The notes beneath the pieces are model-generated. The model saw nothing but the letters and a program-made list of their open reading frames with translations, did no database searches and was not told the origin of the DNA. This document shows, one piece after another, positions 45,119 through 57,046 of a stretch of DNA of 64,000 bases (positions are counted from its first letter, which is position 1; every line of letters starts with the position of its first letter). The stretch spans positions 5,789,309 to 5,853,308 of the forward strand of contig NC_041004.1 in assembly GCF_004193775.1 (NCBI RefSeq), in the 5' to 3' direction. The position numbers were made by a program, and so were the translations under genes. The DNA comes from Glycine soja. Lineage: Eukaryota > Streptophyta > Magnoliopsida > Fabales > Fabaceae.

Positions 45119-47664
45119 TGTAACATCTCATTTTTTCGTAAAATAAATTAAAAGGATTTTTATTTAAAAATAAATAGAGTTTTAGAAAAATGATGAGATT
45201 TTTATAATTAAATAAATAAGTAGAAATATATTTATTATTTAAAATAATGGTTTGAAAGAAAAAAAAAGGAAGATATTTTATTTATTCATTTGATAGGAAA
45301 TACAATAAAGTTATTTTTTATAAAACAAATAAATAAATAAAGTAAATAATAGGCTAAGAGTACCCTAGCTATAAATAGAGGCATATTAGGTCAATTTTCA
45401 AACTGATGATACATCTCTACACTTTCTCTTCCTCTCAAATTTCGTTTTCCCTTCTTTCTCTCCAAAAACCCTCTTATTCTCTCACATGCACTCAAACCTG
45501 TTTAAGTAAAATGAACAATCTCACAATTGAAATTTGCAAAATAATGTTTGAGGTGAGAGAAATGTTCTTCGCATCGTAGTTTTTTTTCCGCATATACCTA
45601 AATATGTTATAATAAAATTATGATCTCGAACTCGTTAACCGTTGGATCTTCATGAACTTTGGACACCTGGTTTGCAATTCATTTCCACATATCTTCACCG
45701 TTGGGATTTTCAAATTAGTGTTTAGGGAGGAAGAAATACATATCGCACGCAGATAGTGAAATGAAGTCTTCAATCTCTTCTCCTTCTCTTTAACGCTAGG
45801 AATGCATAGGAGAGCAACTAGAGAAATTTTTTTAGAAATCTTAGGAAACTGCTAAAAATGCCACTATCATTGCCAGAATACACACGTGAGTCCACTTAGA
45901 GGTAAGGGATGAGTTTAACACAATTGGGGTTAGAATGAACATCTGTAGGGATCCTTAGATGATTAAATTAGGGTTTACTTTTGGATGTTTATTGAATTAT
46001 AATTTTCTTTTACGATTATAAATACAATATTTTTGTGTTTGACGAACCAATTAATGTTCTGATGTGAATTGGTTGATAAACTTGAGTTCTCTTGATGCTT
46101 TCATGTTTTTGACCTATGATTTTGATATGATTGTGTGGAATTGTTTGAGGGATTTTATTCCTCATGTTGTGAGAAGCATTTTGTATAAATTATTATATTA
46201 AGATTATGAAATTGTGAGTAAGTGACAACTTGAACTTGTGATGAATGGTGAAATTCATGTGTATTGAGATGTATGTATTGAATTGTGAGTTATGAACTGT
46301 GCAATCACAGAATTGTAAAACTATTTAAGGGCGACGAGTTTTTGTGCGATGAGTATTGTGATGAGATTCACTGTGGGAACCCGACAAGTTTAAATGATTT
46401 TGAAAATAATTGAGTAGTTGTGTGTATTGCATAGTTCATAGGTAAAGTGTATATGATTCATGAGATGTGATAACGTATTAAATTGGAATTATACCATTGT
46501 GATTGAGACCGAATGTATGTGATAAATTAAGTATGTATTGACTTGTAATATATGTGTGCATTGAGATATTGTGTGCACTCAGTTGTGAGCTATGAATCGT
46601 ATAATCACATGACTATAAGACCATTTAAAAGCGACGAGTATTGTGATGAGAACCACTGTGGGGACCCGATGAGTTTAATCACAAGCTTGACAAGATAAAA
46701 TTATTTTGATAATAATTGAGGAATCATGTATTTTGATACAGTTCATAGATAAAGTCTCTGTGCTAAAATATTTTCTGGTTTGGACTTGAATCAGGAGGGA
46801 GAGGCCCTAACAGACTCTTCGGAGTCTGCCTTGGGGGTAAATACTCTCGGTTTGAGTGCTCCTTTAACCATGTGCTGATCCCACATGGTTGGAGCATTCT
46901 TGCAAAACAGCGTGATCCTGACTGGTCTCTCTATGATTTTACCTAGTGAGAGTGACCTGACGTATTAGTGTGTGGTTTGTCTTATCATGTACTCCTAGGC
47001 ACATGACAAGGTTTTTGACTAACATGGTATCACATTGCATATAATATTGAGTCTTAGTGTATCTGTTGCATAACGCATGTGTATTGGTCGATATTGATTG
47101 ATTTAGTGATATTGTGTTTTGATCCTTGAGTACGTGAATGATGTGAAAATGAATGAGACGTGTTATGTTATGATGTGATGTTACACAACAAAGTGGTAGA
47201 ATGACATGAGCTATGTTTAAGTAAGTTGTATTTCGTTTATATTATATGTATATCTACATGTTGTCTTGTTTCTCTCTATTAGTTAGGAATGTGATAACTC
47301 AATTCCATGTGTGTTGTTTGTGTTTGGATCCTGTAATAATCTCGAACTTTATATTTGAGGAAACAAATGAGTATGTGAATTATTTTAAAGAACCTTGTGC
47401 TGAACGACGTTTGGACATACTGCTTTGATAGGATATGACATTGGAATATATGTTTCTATATTAATTACATGAAATCTTTAACGACCTTCTTTTGAGCCGA
47501 AATGATTTTATTATTTATTGGACAAGTTATATTATAATGTTGAAAAATGAATATGAACCTTTTACTGAAATATTTTTATTTAAATATATTTTAAAAAAAA
47601 TAATTAATTCTAATTTCTTATTCCTTTTATTGTTAATATATATGTGTGGGATAAAGGTGTCATA
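45119..47664 (+). mobile_element. diverged LTR of the 2.2-kb family (copy B)
   Basis: Starts TGTAACATCTC (compare TGTAACATCCC) exactly where the NRPC2 exon stops, and ends near GGTGTCATA. Its interior follows copy A: tandem GTGAGTATGTGATGAAT-type stretches, then the GACTCTTCGGAGT block, then GTGATAACTCA. It is older than A and C and about 0.3 kb longer, with an internal duplication near 46260-46680. No target-site duplication could be matched, so the right boundary is approximate. Confidence 0.7.
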
Positions 47665-49309
47665 TCAAAAACACTTGTATGTCATGCAATGAGGCATACA
47701 GCCATGCAGCTAGCCTAGCTAGGTCTTGACCAAGCACTTTACCTACTGATTGGAGACATCATTTTCTACATAGGAGAACGGTTCTCTTTCTTTTTTATGG
47801 TATGATATTTCTTTAATTATTATATTTATTGACAAATGTTAGTTTAGTTTTGTTAAAAATTTAATTATAGTTTAAGTTAATTTTCTTTTGAAATGTTGAG
47901 TACTTGAGTTTATTTAAATGAATTTTTGCTTTCTTAAAACTTGGTGTGAGCATAAAACCCGGATTCTACCATCACCCGAAATACCCGAACGATTTGAGTC
48001 AAATTGGGTGTCGGGTAGAAAAAACTAAAAAAATCGAGTACATATGATTTTAACAGGCAGGTGCAAGTTCGATTTTTGTTTTTCGCCGATACCCATAAGC
48101 AACCGAATAACATTAGTTTATTGCAGATCTATTCCACTTGTGACTTTATTATTTTATATAGAAACAAAATTAACTGAAGATCTTCACCTTCATAAAGTAA
48201 ATTATTTTTTATTGGGAAGATAAAAGGTATGAGACACAAGAGTACTCGAGTGATATTGGAAGTTGTTGTAACTTTCAACATTTCAATTTTTTAATACCAT
48301 TTCAATTTCATAAAAGCACTCAAAAATCTTAAGCTTCCACGGTCACTCTACATGTTCAGTTTCCTCTTTCAATTTTCCATCACTCTATGTCTTCCATTAA
48401 AAAAAAAAAAAACAAACAATTGAAGTTAGAAATTACATTAATGCAACAAGATACAACACTCTTTTAAGTCTTAACATAGCAAGGCATTGTCTAGGCTTGA
48501 TTGTCTTAGCCCGAACCCGATTAAAGCCAAAAGCTATACGGTCGGTGCATTTTATTTAAATATATTTTAATTTTTTTTAAAATATATTTAAATAAAAATA
48601 TTTCAGTAAAAGATTCATATTCATTTTTTTAACATTATAATATATACTTGTAGTTGTATCTATAGGTAAACTTTGTTTTAGAGAAATCGTTATATTTAAC
48701 ATTTATTAGAGAAAATTTTATTAAAAAAATCACTTTGTAGAAATTCTTTCCCTTCCGTCTTTACTCTTAATTCAATTAAGTGAACTTTACAAGACATAAA
48801 TAGTAACTTTTAAAACTGGTGAATTTTTACATGATATAAGGGTTGTACATGTTTTTTTCTTCTTCTTTAATTTAACTCCTTTAAAGTGAACAACTCAATT
48901 TAAAAGGTAAGAAATCAATCTTAATATTCTTGATCAGATATTAAAAGGTTAATATTCTAGCACATCACGGTTTATATATGTGCATTTAAAATTAACAATT
49001 AATTTTTTTCATCAACGATTAATTGACAGTACTTATTAGTTTACCTTTTAACTAGAAAAACCAAATTATTATTATTATCATTTTTAAACTTAAATATGTT
49101 TTTATTATTGAAAAGTTATCAAACTTTACGTTTAGTTTCTAATATAAAAAAAATTATTTCTTACTCCCTAAAAACTATTTTAATTTATTTTATATTTTAT
49201 CTCTGTTGTTATATTACTATAGCTCTGAAAAATTAACCATTCTATAAGGAATAAGGAATTGGTTAAGCGAACTTCGTTGACCAGGCGTGCCTCATGTTTC
49301 ACTGTTCAT

Positions 49310-49312
<3 letters not shown>
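47665..49312. other. intergenic, no gene seen
   Basis: A stretch rich in CCCGAA/CCGAAC motifs (ACCCGAAATACCCGAACG) at ~47960-48110 looks like a repeat fragment. A-run near 48400. Nothing coding is supported. Confidence 0.45.

Positions 49313-49379
<67 letters not shown>
49313..49379. repeat. (AT)n microsatellite, about 33 units
   Basis: A pure AT run directly upstream of the LINE endonuclease fragment. Confidence 0.95.
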
Positions 49380-49382
<3 letters not shown>

Positions 49383-49389
49383 GTTGCTG

Positions 49390-49600
49390 TTTAGGGAAGA
49401 GAGGATAAGGGAAAGAGGGGAGTGAAATCAGGGGAGAAGTGACATGGAGGAGTTTAATGCTTTCATCGAGAGCATGGAACTTTTTAACATACCGATGGTG
49501 GGAATATCATTTACTTGGGTGAGAGCCGGAGGGAGAGAGTCATGAGCAGATTGAACCGATTCCTGGTGTATGCGGATTGGTTACAAAAGTTGCCTAATTC
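49390..49600 (+). pseudogene. LINE endonuclease fragment
   Basis: One frame reads EEFNAFIESMELFNIPMVG and FTWVRAGGRE; after a shift it continues MSRLNRFLVYADWLQKLP. This is the end of the APE-type endonuclease domain of plant L1-like LINE ORF2. It is only about 210 bp, broken by a frameshift, with no RT following. Confidence 0.75.
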
Positions 49601-49807
49601 AACATATATTTGTACTTTCATTTGTGTTTTTTTTTTCTTAAATGAGAGACAATTGGTGTTTTCCAATTCATTAGTCCACAACTAATCTCACTTGTGATAT
49701 ATAATTATGATGAGCTCATGAAATTTTGTAAAGGGGGGAAATTAATATATTGAACACAAGTTATTGTACTAAATTAATAAATCATTTCTCTAGAATTCTT
49801 AATTTTC

Positions 49808-49872
49808 ATTTGCTTAAACAGGAGAGAGAATATCATAGATTATTATTTGCTTAAACAGGAGAGAGAATATCA
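49808..49872. repeat. 37-bp tandem duplication
   Basis: ATTTGCTTAAACAGGAGAGAGAATATCA starts at 49808 and again at 49845. Confidence 0.8.
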
Positions 49873-50273
49873 GATTCTTATTCATATCATTGTAACAAGT
49901 ACCAAACACAAAAATATGAGAAAAATAAACTCAAAAAGAAAAACCCTCAAAAAGATAAAATAATCACAAGTCTCTCACTATAAATCATCAACTCCATTTC
50001 TAAGTATTATTTCCTCTCATAATTAGTCTTAAATAAAAAAAATTACATAACCAATCTCTTAATTATTAGAAATCATACTAAATAATCTCTCAATTATTGA
50101 TAGAAAAAAAATTCTTCAAATGAGTCGCTTACGATTATTAAAATATACAACCGTAAGGACAAAATTGATGGATATTGAATATTTTAGAGAATACTTATAC
50201 AATTTCATTATTGTAATAAAAACAATCTTTAAGAGAAAAGATGATATTTGAGAGAGCAATGCAAATCAATGGT

Positions 50274-50849
50274 TTACTCGTAATGGAGGACATAGATGTT
50301 GTACTCAGTGGTAGCATCCCCAGTCTTGGGATCAAAGAAGTAGGTCTTGGCATGAGCATAGCCTTTAGCAAACTTAAAAACCCCACTTCCACCAACCACA
50401 GGAATATCCTTTTCATTTTCACTAACAGCGTTCCTCCCCACGATAGTTATGGTGCTCCCGTTGTACTTCCCTTCAAACAAGGCAAAGTTCATGACCATAA
50501 GCAAGTTGATCTGGGACTGTGAGGTTAGGGCATAGAACCCCTCGGCCCGGCCCACGAGCTTGGAGCCCAGCTCGGGGCCCAGAGTCAAGGGGTTGTCCAT
50601 GACGTTGACCATGCCGAAGGAAGTGGTTGTGTTGTATTTGGGGAGTGGTGGGATGATTGTGGCTGAGGTGGAGTTGGCTCCACTGCTCACTATGTCATGC
50701 CAGTAGAATTTGAAGTGGCTTAGGGTTTGTTTCTTGTGAAGACCTAAGGATTTGGGGTGTAGTGTGCCTACAAAGCCCGTTTCTTCTCCTATGACATTGG
50801 AGAGGGTGTAAGAGATGAGGATTAGGGTTAGGAGTAGTTTGGTGGACAT
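50274..50849 (-). CDS. dirigent protein, secreted (copy 3)
   Basis: 191 aa, single exon. Start at 50849 is chosen for its signal peptide (MSTKLLLTLILISYTLSNVI, cleavage near 21-22); a 52-codon upstream extension of the frame is proline/serine-rich and lacks family resemblance. Conserved blocks: ETGFVGTLHPKSLGL (23-37), LSHFKFYWHDI (43-53) with the expected Asp52, [20 protein letters not shown] (85-104), [14 protein letters not shown] (111-124), [13 protein letters not shown] (128-140), PVVGGSGVFKFAKGY (150-164) and EYNIYVLHYE at the end. Sequons at N59, N73 and N130 fall at the same places as in copy 1. All core residues are present, so it should be active in the apoplast; the product (lignan, lignin or pterocarpan type) is unknown. 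A TATA-like TTTTTATATC lies ~90 bp upstream. Confidence 0.93.
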   Translation of the reverse strand: MSTKLLLTLILISYTLSNVIGEETGFVGTLHPKSLGLHKKQTLSHFKFYWHDIVSSGANSTSATIIPPLPKYNTTTSFGMVNVMDNPLTLGPELGSKLVGRAEGFYALTSQSQINLLMVMNFALFEGKYNGSTITIVGRNAVSENEKDIPVVGGSGVFKFAKGYAHAKTYFFDPKTGDATTEYNIYVLHYE

Positions 50850-51881
50850 GGTTGGTGGTGGGGTATTGTGTGAAGGGTTTCTTGATTTTGGGCTAACAAA
50901 AGTGGGATCGGATGAAGAGAGGGGTGTGAGAAGGGATATAAAAAGGTGTGTGAGAGGGAGAGGAGGTGATGTAGGTGTTGACTTGGGGTGGGGAGTCTTT
51001 TGCATGAAAGTGTAAAGTGAGAATGGGATAAAAAAATGAAGTGAGAAGTTGTATTTGTAAATAAAGTACTAATATGTACACCAATTCAACGACCATAAAA
51101 GTACTAATATGTGCAAACTTAAAAGAAAAATAGGTTATCGGCAGTGAGGCTTGGGTCAATTTTTTGTCAAAGTATTCATGTTATTCAAAGTGTGTGATTA
51201 TGGTTAGGTTTACATATCAATTATTTTGTTAAATATATATTTTTTTCACACATAAACACAATAAGATCTAACATTAATATATCAATTTTTTGGATTAACT
51301 TTTTTTACAGTGTTTTTTATATAGTAGGTATGGATCAATTTTTTTTATTCATAAGAATAGAAGATCGATATTAAAAAAATTATAATAATTTATATATTAT
51401 GCTGAACCAATTAAATTTTATTCCTTGATGTTTGATAGGTTAGTGTCAATTTAATAGTAAGTTATTTATTTTTAGACTTTTATCTAAAGGATATAGTACT
51501 AATTTTTAAAGGTAATAATATGTTTTGGTTCTTTAGAATATTTTTAAATGTTGGTCCGTAGTTCTTCCGTTCCTACATTTATCATAAATAACATGATTTC
51601 AGTCCTTCATTATGAACTAAAAAACGTGTTTTTGAATACATTAAAAATTAGAAATTATTAAATTTTATATAAGAAGCTCATCATATTATCAAAACTATAT
51701 GATTTTATCACAAAAGAGAATAAATTATGAGGTCGCATTTATTTTTTTCATTTTTGAATTTTCTGGTCAACAGATTCGACCCTACCTACTACGAGTTAGC
51801 ACATTAGATTATTAACTGTTTAGATTGGATCGAATCGACCCAATATATTAATTTGGACCTTAAATTTATTTTAAGTTAATC
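50850..51881. other. upstream and intergenic DNA
   Basis: Promoter side of dirigent copy 3, then AT-rich DNA. No other gene is supported. Confidence 0.4.
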
Positions 51882-51890
51882 CATATTTTA

Positions 51891-52628
51891 GGGACATGCT
51901 AGGTGCACCCAGCAACATTGCTGGTGCACCCAGCAATTAAGTGAATGGGCAAAATTGCCCCTGTTAAAAAAAATAATTATTTTTTCGGAAGAAGGTTCTT
52001 CCGATAGAACAATTTATTCTACCGGAAGAACCTTCTTCCGGAGAAGCTACCGGAAGAAGTTCTTCCGGTAACTTCTCCGGAAGAAGATTCTTCCGGATGA
52101 ACAATTTGTTCTACCGGAAGAACCTTCTTCCGGAAGCTTCTCCGGAAGAAGGTTCTTCCGGTAGAATAAATTGTTCATCCGGAAGAACCTTCTTCCGGAT
52201 GAACAAATTGTTCTACCGGAAGAACCTTCTTCCGGAAGCTTTCCGGAAGAAGGTTCTTCCGGTAGAATACAAATTGTTCTTCCGGAAGAAGGTTTTTCCG
52301 GAAAGCTTCCGGAAGAAGGTTCTTCCGGAAAGTTTTCGGAAAAAAGGTTCTTTTGATAGAGCACAAATTGTTCTTCCGGAAGAAGGTTCTTCCGAAAAAA
52401 AGTTCTTCCGGAAAGTTTCCGGAAGAAGGTTCTTCCGAAAGAACACAAATTGTTCTTCCGGAAGAAGGTTCTTCCGGAAAGCTTCCGGAAGAACCTTCTT
52501 CCGGAAGCTTTCCGGAAGAACCTTCTTCCGGAAGAAAAAATTATCTTTTTTAATGCAAGGGCAATTTTGCCCATTCACCTAATTGCTGGGTGCACCAGCA
52601 ATGTTGCTGGGTGCACCTAGCATGTCCC
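51891..52628. mobile_element. 738-bp MULE-type MITE filled with TTCCGGAA/GAAGGTTC palindromes
   Basis: Terminal inverted repeats are long: GGGACATGCTAGGTGCACC at the left matches the right end inverted, and homology continues for ~65 bp. Identical 9-bp target duplications CATATTTTA flank it (51882-51890, 52629-52637); 9 bp is the Mutator hallmark. The core, 52004-52540, is an array of GGAAGAAGGTTCTTCCGG-type units, each self-complementary, with occasional ACAAATTGTTC spacers. Both strands are open for 160-175 codons as SSGRTFFRK-like repeats, a translation artefact of the array. No transposase is encoded, so movement would need a MULE transposase such as the one at 3-6 kb (not shown to match). 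Confidence 0.9.
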
Positions 52629-52637
52629 CATATTTTA

Positions 52638-55600
52638 TATCAAGTTTTGGATTTGTCGATCAGGCTCAGACCATTGTATAACGCCCGTAGTGGTTAGTAT
52701 GAATGATTAACCCACCAAATTATATTGACTCATTTTTTATTTGATTTATTTTACTCACATTCTTTATTTGATTTAATCATCACGAAAATATATCACTTAA
52801 TAATGAAAAATATGTTGAAATAATATATCAAAAAATAAATGTATCTATATTTTGATAATTTTTACCAAAAAATTATTGAAATAAATTTAAAAGATTCTTT
52901 ATTTAGTACGGATATTCTTGTTGCAATATGTGCAAAGGGAAAGGATCCCTTGATAAACCTTGCTAAGCAAAATGGTCAGCCACTGAGTTGAATATATGTC
53001 CAAGGTAAACTTTGTACAGCTGAGCTGAAAAGTAAACTTCTAGAACATGCTTTTTCTTATATAAAAAAAAATAGTTAAGACCCATTATTTTTTACAAATA
53101 TATTATTTGAATATTATATATAATAACTTTCTTGACTATTCATTTAAAAAAAAAAAAGAACTTATCTTGACTGAACCTTCCACATCATCCTATAACGGAA
53201 AGCACGGCAAAAACACATGTTTGATTAATTTAATAGTTGAAAAATCAACTTCAAAAGCAATGTTAATAATTGCTAGAAATTTCATGCATGATGGAGTCCA
53301 TGAATGAGAGCTAATATATGCCTTTATGCCACGTTCAGTTGGTCATACACGCTACAATAAAATAAAGAGTAAGAAAAAACTGATCATCATGATAATATAC
53401 GTATATGAATTGAACAAACTAAATCAAATAAAGAGTATAATCATTTTTTCCCATACTTAATAATGCAACAAGGTTTCCACTAGATGAAAAAAAAAAAGGT
53501 AAAAGGTTCCAAAACTTAATGAAAAAAATTACAGAATACACGCTTATATATAATTACAAAACTTTAATACATAAAAATTAAAGTATTTAATTATTTAAAA
53601 ATTAATTTAATCAATACCCCATCATAAAATAATTCATTTATCATTATCCACTTAATTAATATTACACAATTCATAAATCACTTTAGGGAGTAAAAAAATA
53701 TTAAATATTAAATTTTACAATAGCTTACCTACATGACATTGAGTTTATCAAGTGGAATGTATTACTTGCAATACTGTCCGCTGTTGTTTCTTGTACTTTT
53801 TATTGTATTTCAGAAATAACTTTTTGAAACGCAAATTGTATTCTGAAATAATTAAATATTAAATATTACAATAAGTTAGTTCCATCATGGATTGATGTTT
53901 AACAAGTGGTGCATGTATTACTTGCACTCCCACTATTATTTTTTTTATTTTGAAAATGACTTATGGAATATAAATTGTATTTCAGAATGTAATGAAAAGT
54001 AAGAAATAGCAACCTTAAGTCCTTATTAAGTTAAGGAGCTTCCAGTCAAGTGACGGATTTAGGGGGAGGGGGCTGAGGTCCCTGCTTGCTCAAAGTATAT
54101 ATTAATTAAAAAATAATAATAAAATATATTATCATTGATTTTATACTAAAATTTTTAATATAATATCTTTTTAATAACATTTGTCATTACTAACTATAAT
54201 CTAACCCAAACATATATGTTTATTAATTAATAGATATAATAATAATGACATTTATATGAACTTTTTTTTATCAATTGTTATTATCTTGGTTAACTATGCT
54301 TTTATATTATTATAAGTCTCATTTATCTATCAATATATTTAAGTGTTAAAATTAATTATTATTAAGAATATATTAAATATACTTGTTATAAAATTTAAAG
54401 ACTTTTAGGCATTATTATATTTAATGAGTTTGTTCTTCTTTTTTATTGTGAGATTAAGATTATTGTCTATTCAATTATTACTATGTTTGTGAGACCCAAA
54501 AAATCTTCCAAAATTTAAAATAAAAAATCAGTATAAATTATAAATGCACGTATTTCTTTTTTATATCATTTGAATAAAATTAAAATATAATTTTTCGTAA
54601 AACTAATAAATAATTTTATAAAATTCATTGTTTATTAAATATTTATTTTCTAGAAGTTAAATATTTAAATAATTAATTAAGGTAGTGTTTGGTTGATTTA
54701 CACTTAATTGTATTTGAGATGAAATTTTTAAAAATTGGTGAGTCACATATCTCTACACTCTACTTTAATTTAAATATTTCACCTCTTTTCATCTCAATTC
54801 ATTTCACACCTATTTTATTTTTTTCAAATCAAACTCACCGTAAAGTAAAAATAAAATAAAATAAATCCAAACCCCTTCTATGATTTTCTGAATTCGTCCC
54901 TCCTTCGAGTCACATATTTTGGGGATGCCTGAGTGGGTCAGCTGGCTATTAAATGTGGCTACAATATATTTACATATGTAATTTGTTAATACAGAGTAAC
55001 CGTGGGAAACAAACTACCTTCCTAGGTTTTTATCTCCTTTTATTTGTTTGATTATCGTCCCTTTTTTTAATTAGGTGAGCCTGCAGTGGCTAACCGCATT
55101 TTTTTTTTCTTTCTTGAGAAACAAATAGGAATTTTGTGATCATGTTCTAAACAAAGTTAAAAAAATGAAAGAGTCAAATTATAATCATTAGATTGTGTTT
55201 GATTTTGAGGAAAAAATCAAAGATTTTTTTTAAAAATTAAAATTAAGGATAAGAAACGTGAATCCCACAAAATAAAATTAAATATAAAATCTCTTTGGTA
55301 TATTATTTCTCTCCTTCGTACCAAACACAACTTACTTTTAGATGCAATGCTTAGTTGTCCGATCAAAATCAACCTCAAATTCTGTCAAATAAGCTAAGCT
55401 CTAGCCCCACCAATATTATATTATTTTGCTAACCTTTTTAGAATCACTTCTTATTGGATACTTAAATGAGCCTCACCGGCACACATGACACATTTTTACT
55501 TCTTTTTTTTTTTAACTTAAACATCTCATAAATATTTTTTTTTGGATCATCGTAACATTGTGTTATATCCATTAATTTTACTGATAATTAAATTTTATCA

Positions 55601-56939
55601 GAAGAAATTTGATTAATTACTTTTAGTAGATTTTTTTCTTTTAATCATATTTTTTATATCCATATAAGATTTAAATTTAAAATCTTATTTAAAAATATTA
55701 AATTTTATCACTTGAATCAATGACTTATTGATATTTTTTAATTTAGAAACAATTTTAAGAGCTAAAATAGGCTGCAAAGAAATCTCACATCTTTACATGT
55801 TTATCAATAATATATTTATTATATTATAATTATGTGTGTGGTGTAGCAATATTCTATTAAAAAGTTGTTTTTTTATTTAATAAGGTATAAGGACCGGTGC
55901 TTAAATAACAACTTATGTTTATGTGTTTTGCATCTGTACAACCCTTCAACAAGTGTTGTCAAATAGACACTGGTGTTTATATGGTTTTTTTGCCTATCAA
56001 GCAGCTGTGTCGATGCTGCTAATAACTCCTAATTGTCTTCAACCTTTATTCTCAATCAACTTCTAGCTACTTTCTGAATTTGACTTCTAGTTGATATTAT
56101 AATTAATTGATTTTGTTACGTATATTTTTTATTTTATCACAAATCTCACGGTTGATTTTTTAAATTAACGATTATTGTTATATTTTGTGCTTTAAAGTGC
56201 ATCCCCTCACTTTAGATCGAGGATCATCACATCGCCGGTTCAACCCTCTTATCACAATAACTATCTAAACAAAATAAGAAAAGGTTATCCACAATTCCAG
56301 TAGCAGAGTTAGCCCCGGAATAGGTGAGAACAAAATGAGCCACACGTTGTAATAGACTAAAAGACCAAGTTTGGAAAAATTGAGGGGTGTGGTGAAAGAC
56401 AGGGGGGGAGTGTGCCCGGGAAGGAAGGAGAAAGAAGGCTTGAAAACAGAAAAAGAAGAATATTGAAGTGAAGTCTAAAATATATTTTTTTGTTCTTATA
56501 AATATCAAAAAAGTTTGAAATACATCTCTTGCAAAAAATTTAGAATGTTTTTCGTTTTTGTAAGATTGGAATGTGTTGTTTTTTGATCCACAGTTAGGCT
56601 TTAATGAACCCTAGTTTGCGGATCAACCTTATATCATCAACAAATTAGGGAACCTATTTAAGACTCTCCGACATTGTTAAAAATAATAAGAAAAAAGAGG
56701 AATTAGAAAAGGAGATAGAAAGAATAACATCATAATCCTAGAATATTAACAAGTTGAGGATAATTTGTCACAAAGAATAGGATTGTTTGATGAGAACCCA
56801 GGGTATCAAGAGAGACACTTAATATTAAATTTCATCAAAAAAGACTATTTATAATTTCTACTGATAATCCTAAATTAGATCAAGACCCAATAACTAATCT
56901 AATAGTTAAAAGACTTAAAAATAAAAATAATAAGGTAGC
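52638..56939. other. long AT-rich intergenic stretch with possible element relics
   Basis: No gene supported in about 4.3 kb. Possible old elements: a pair of GACGGATTTAGGGGG (54053) and GAATTCGTCCCTCC (54890) ends in inverted sense; a GTGTTTGGTT...AATCCAAAC pair (54688-54876); and a TTGTGTTTG...CAAACACAA pair (55194-55332). None has a convincing target-site duplication. A 93-codon minus frame at 56227-56508 shows no known motif. From ~56490 the DNA may be gypsy LTR-like, continuing past the LINE. Confidence 0.35.
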
Positions 56940-57046
56940 TAGAGCTAGCTGAGGCTGAATATAACAGTGTGCTTAATTCTCTAAAGTAAAATCCTCAGGA
57001 TCCTTCCCTTCTTGCTCTGGCAAACCGCACTAGAGGGCAGACCATT

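Noticed and set aside
54680..55332. Two further MITEs with GTGTTTGG-type ends
   Set aside because: Inverted ends are short and imperfect and no target-site duplication could be matched.
56227..56508. 93-codon minus-strand frame
   Set aside because: Reads open but shows no domain I recognise; likely part of an old repeat.
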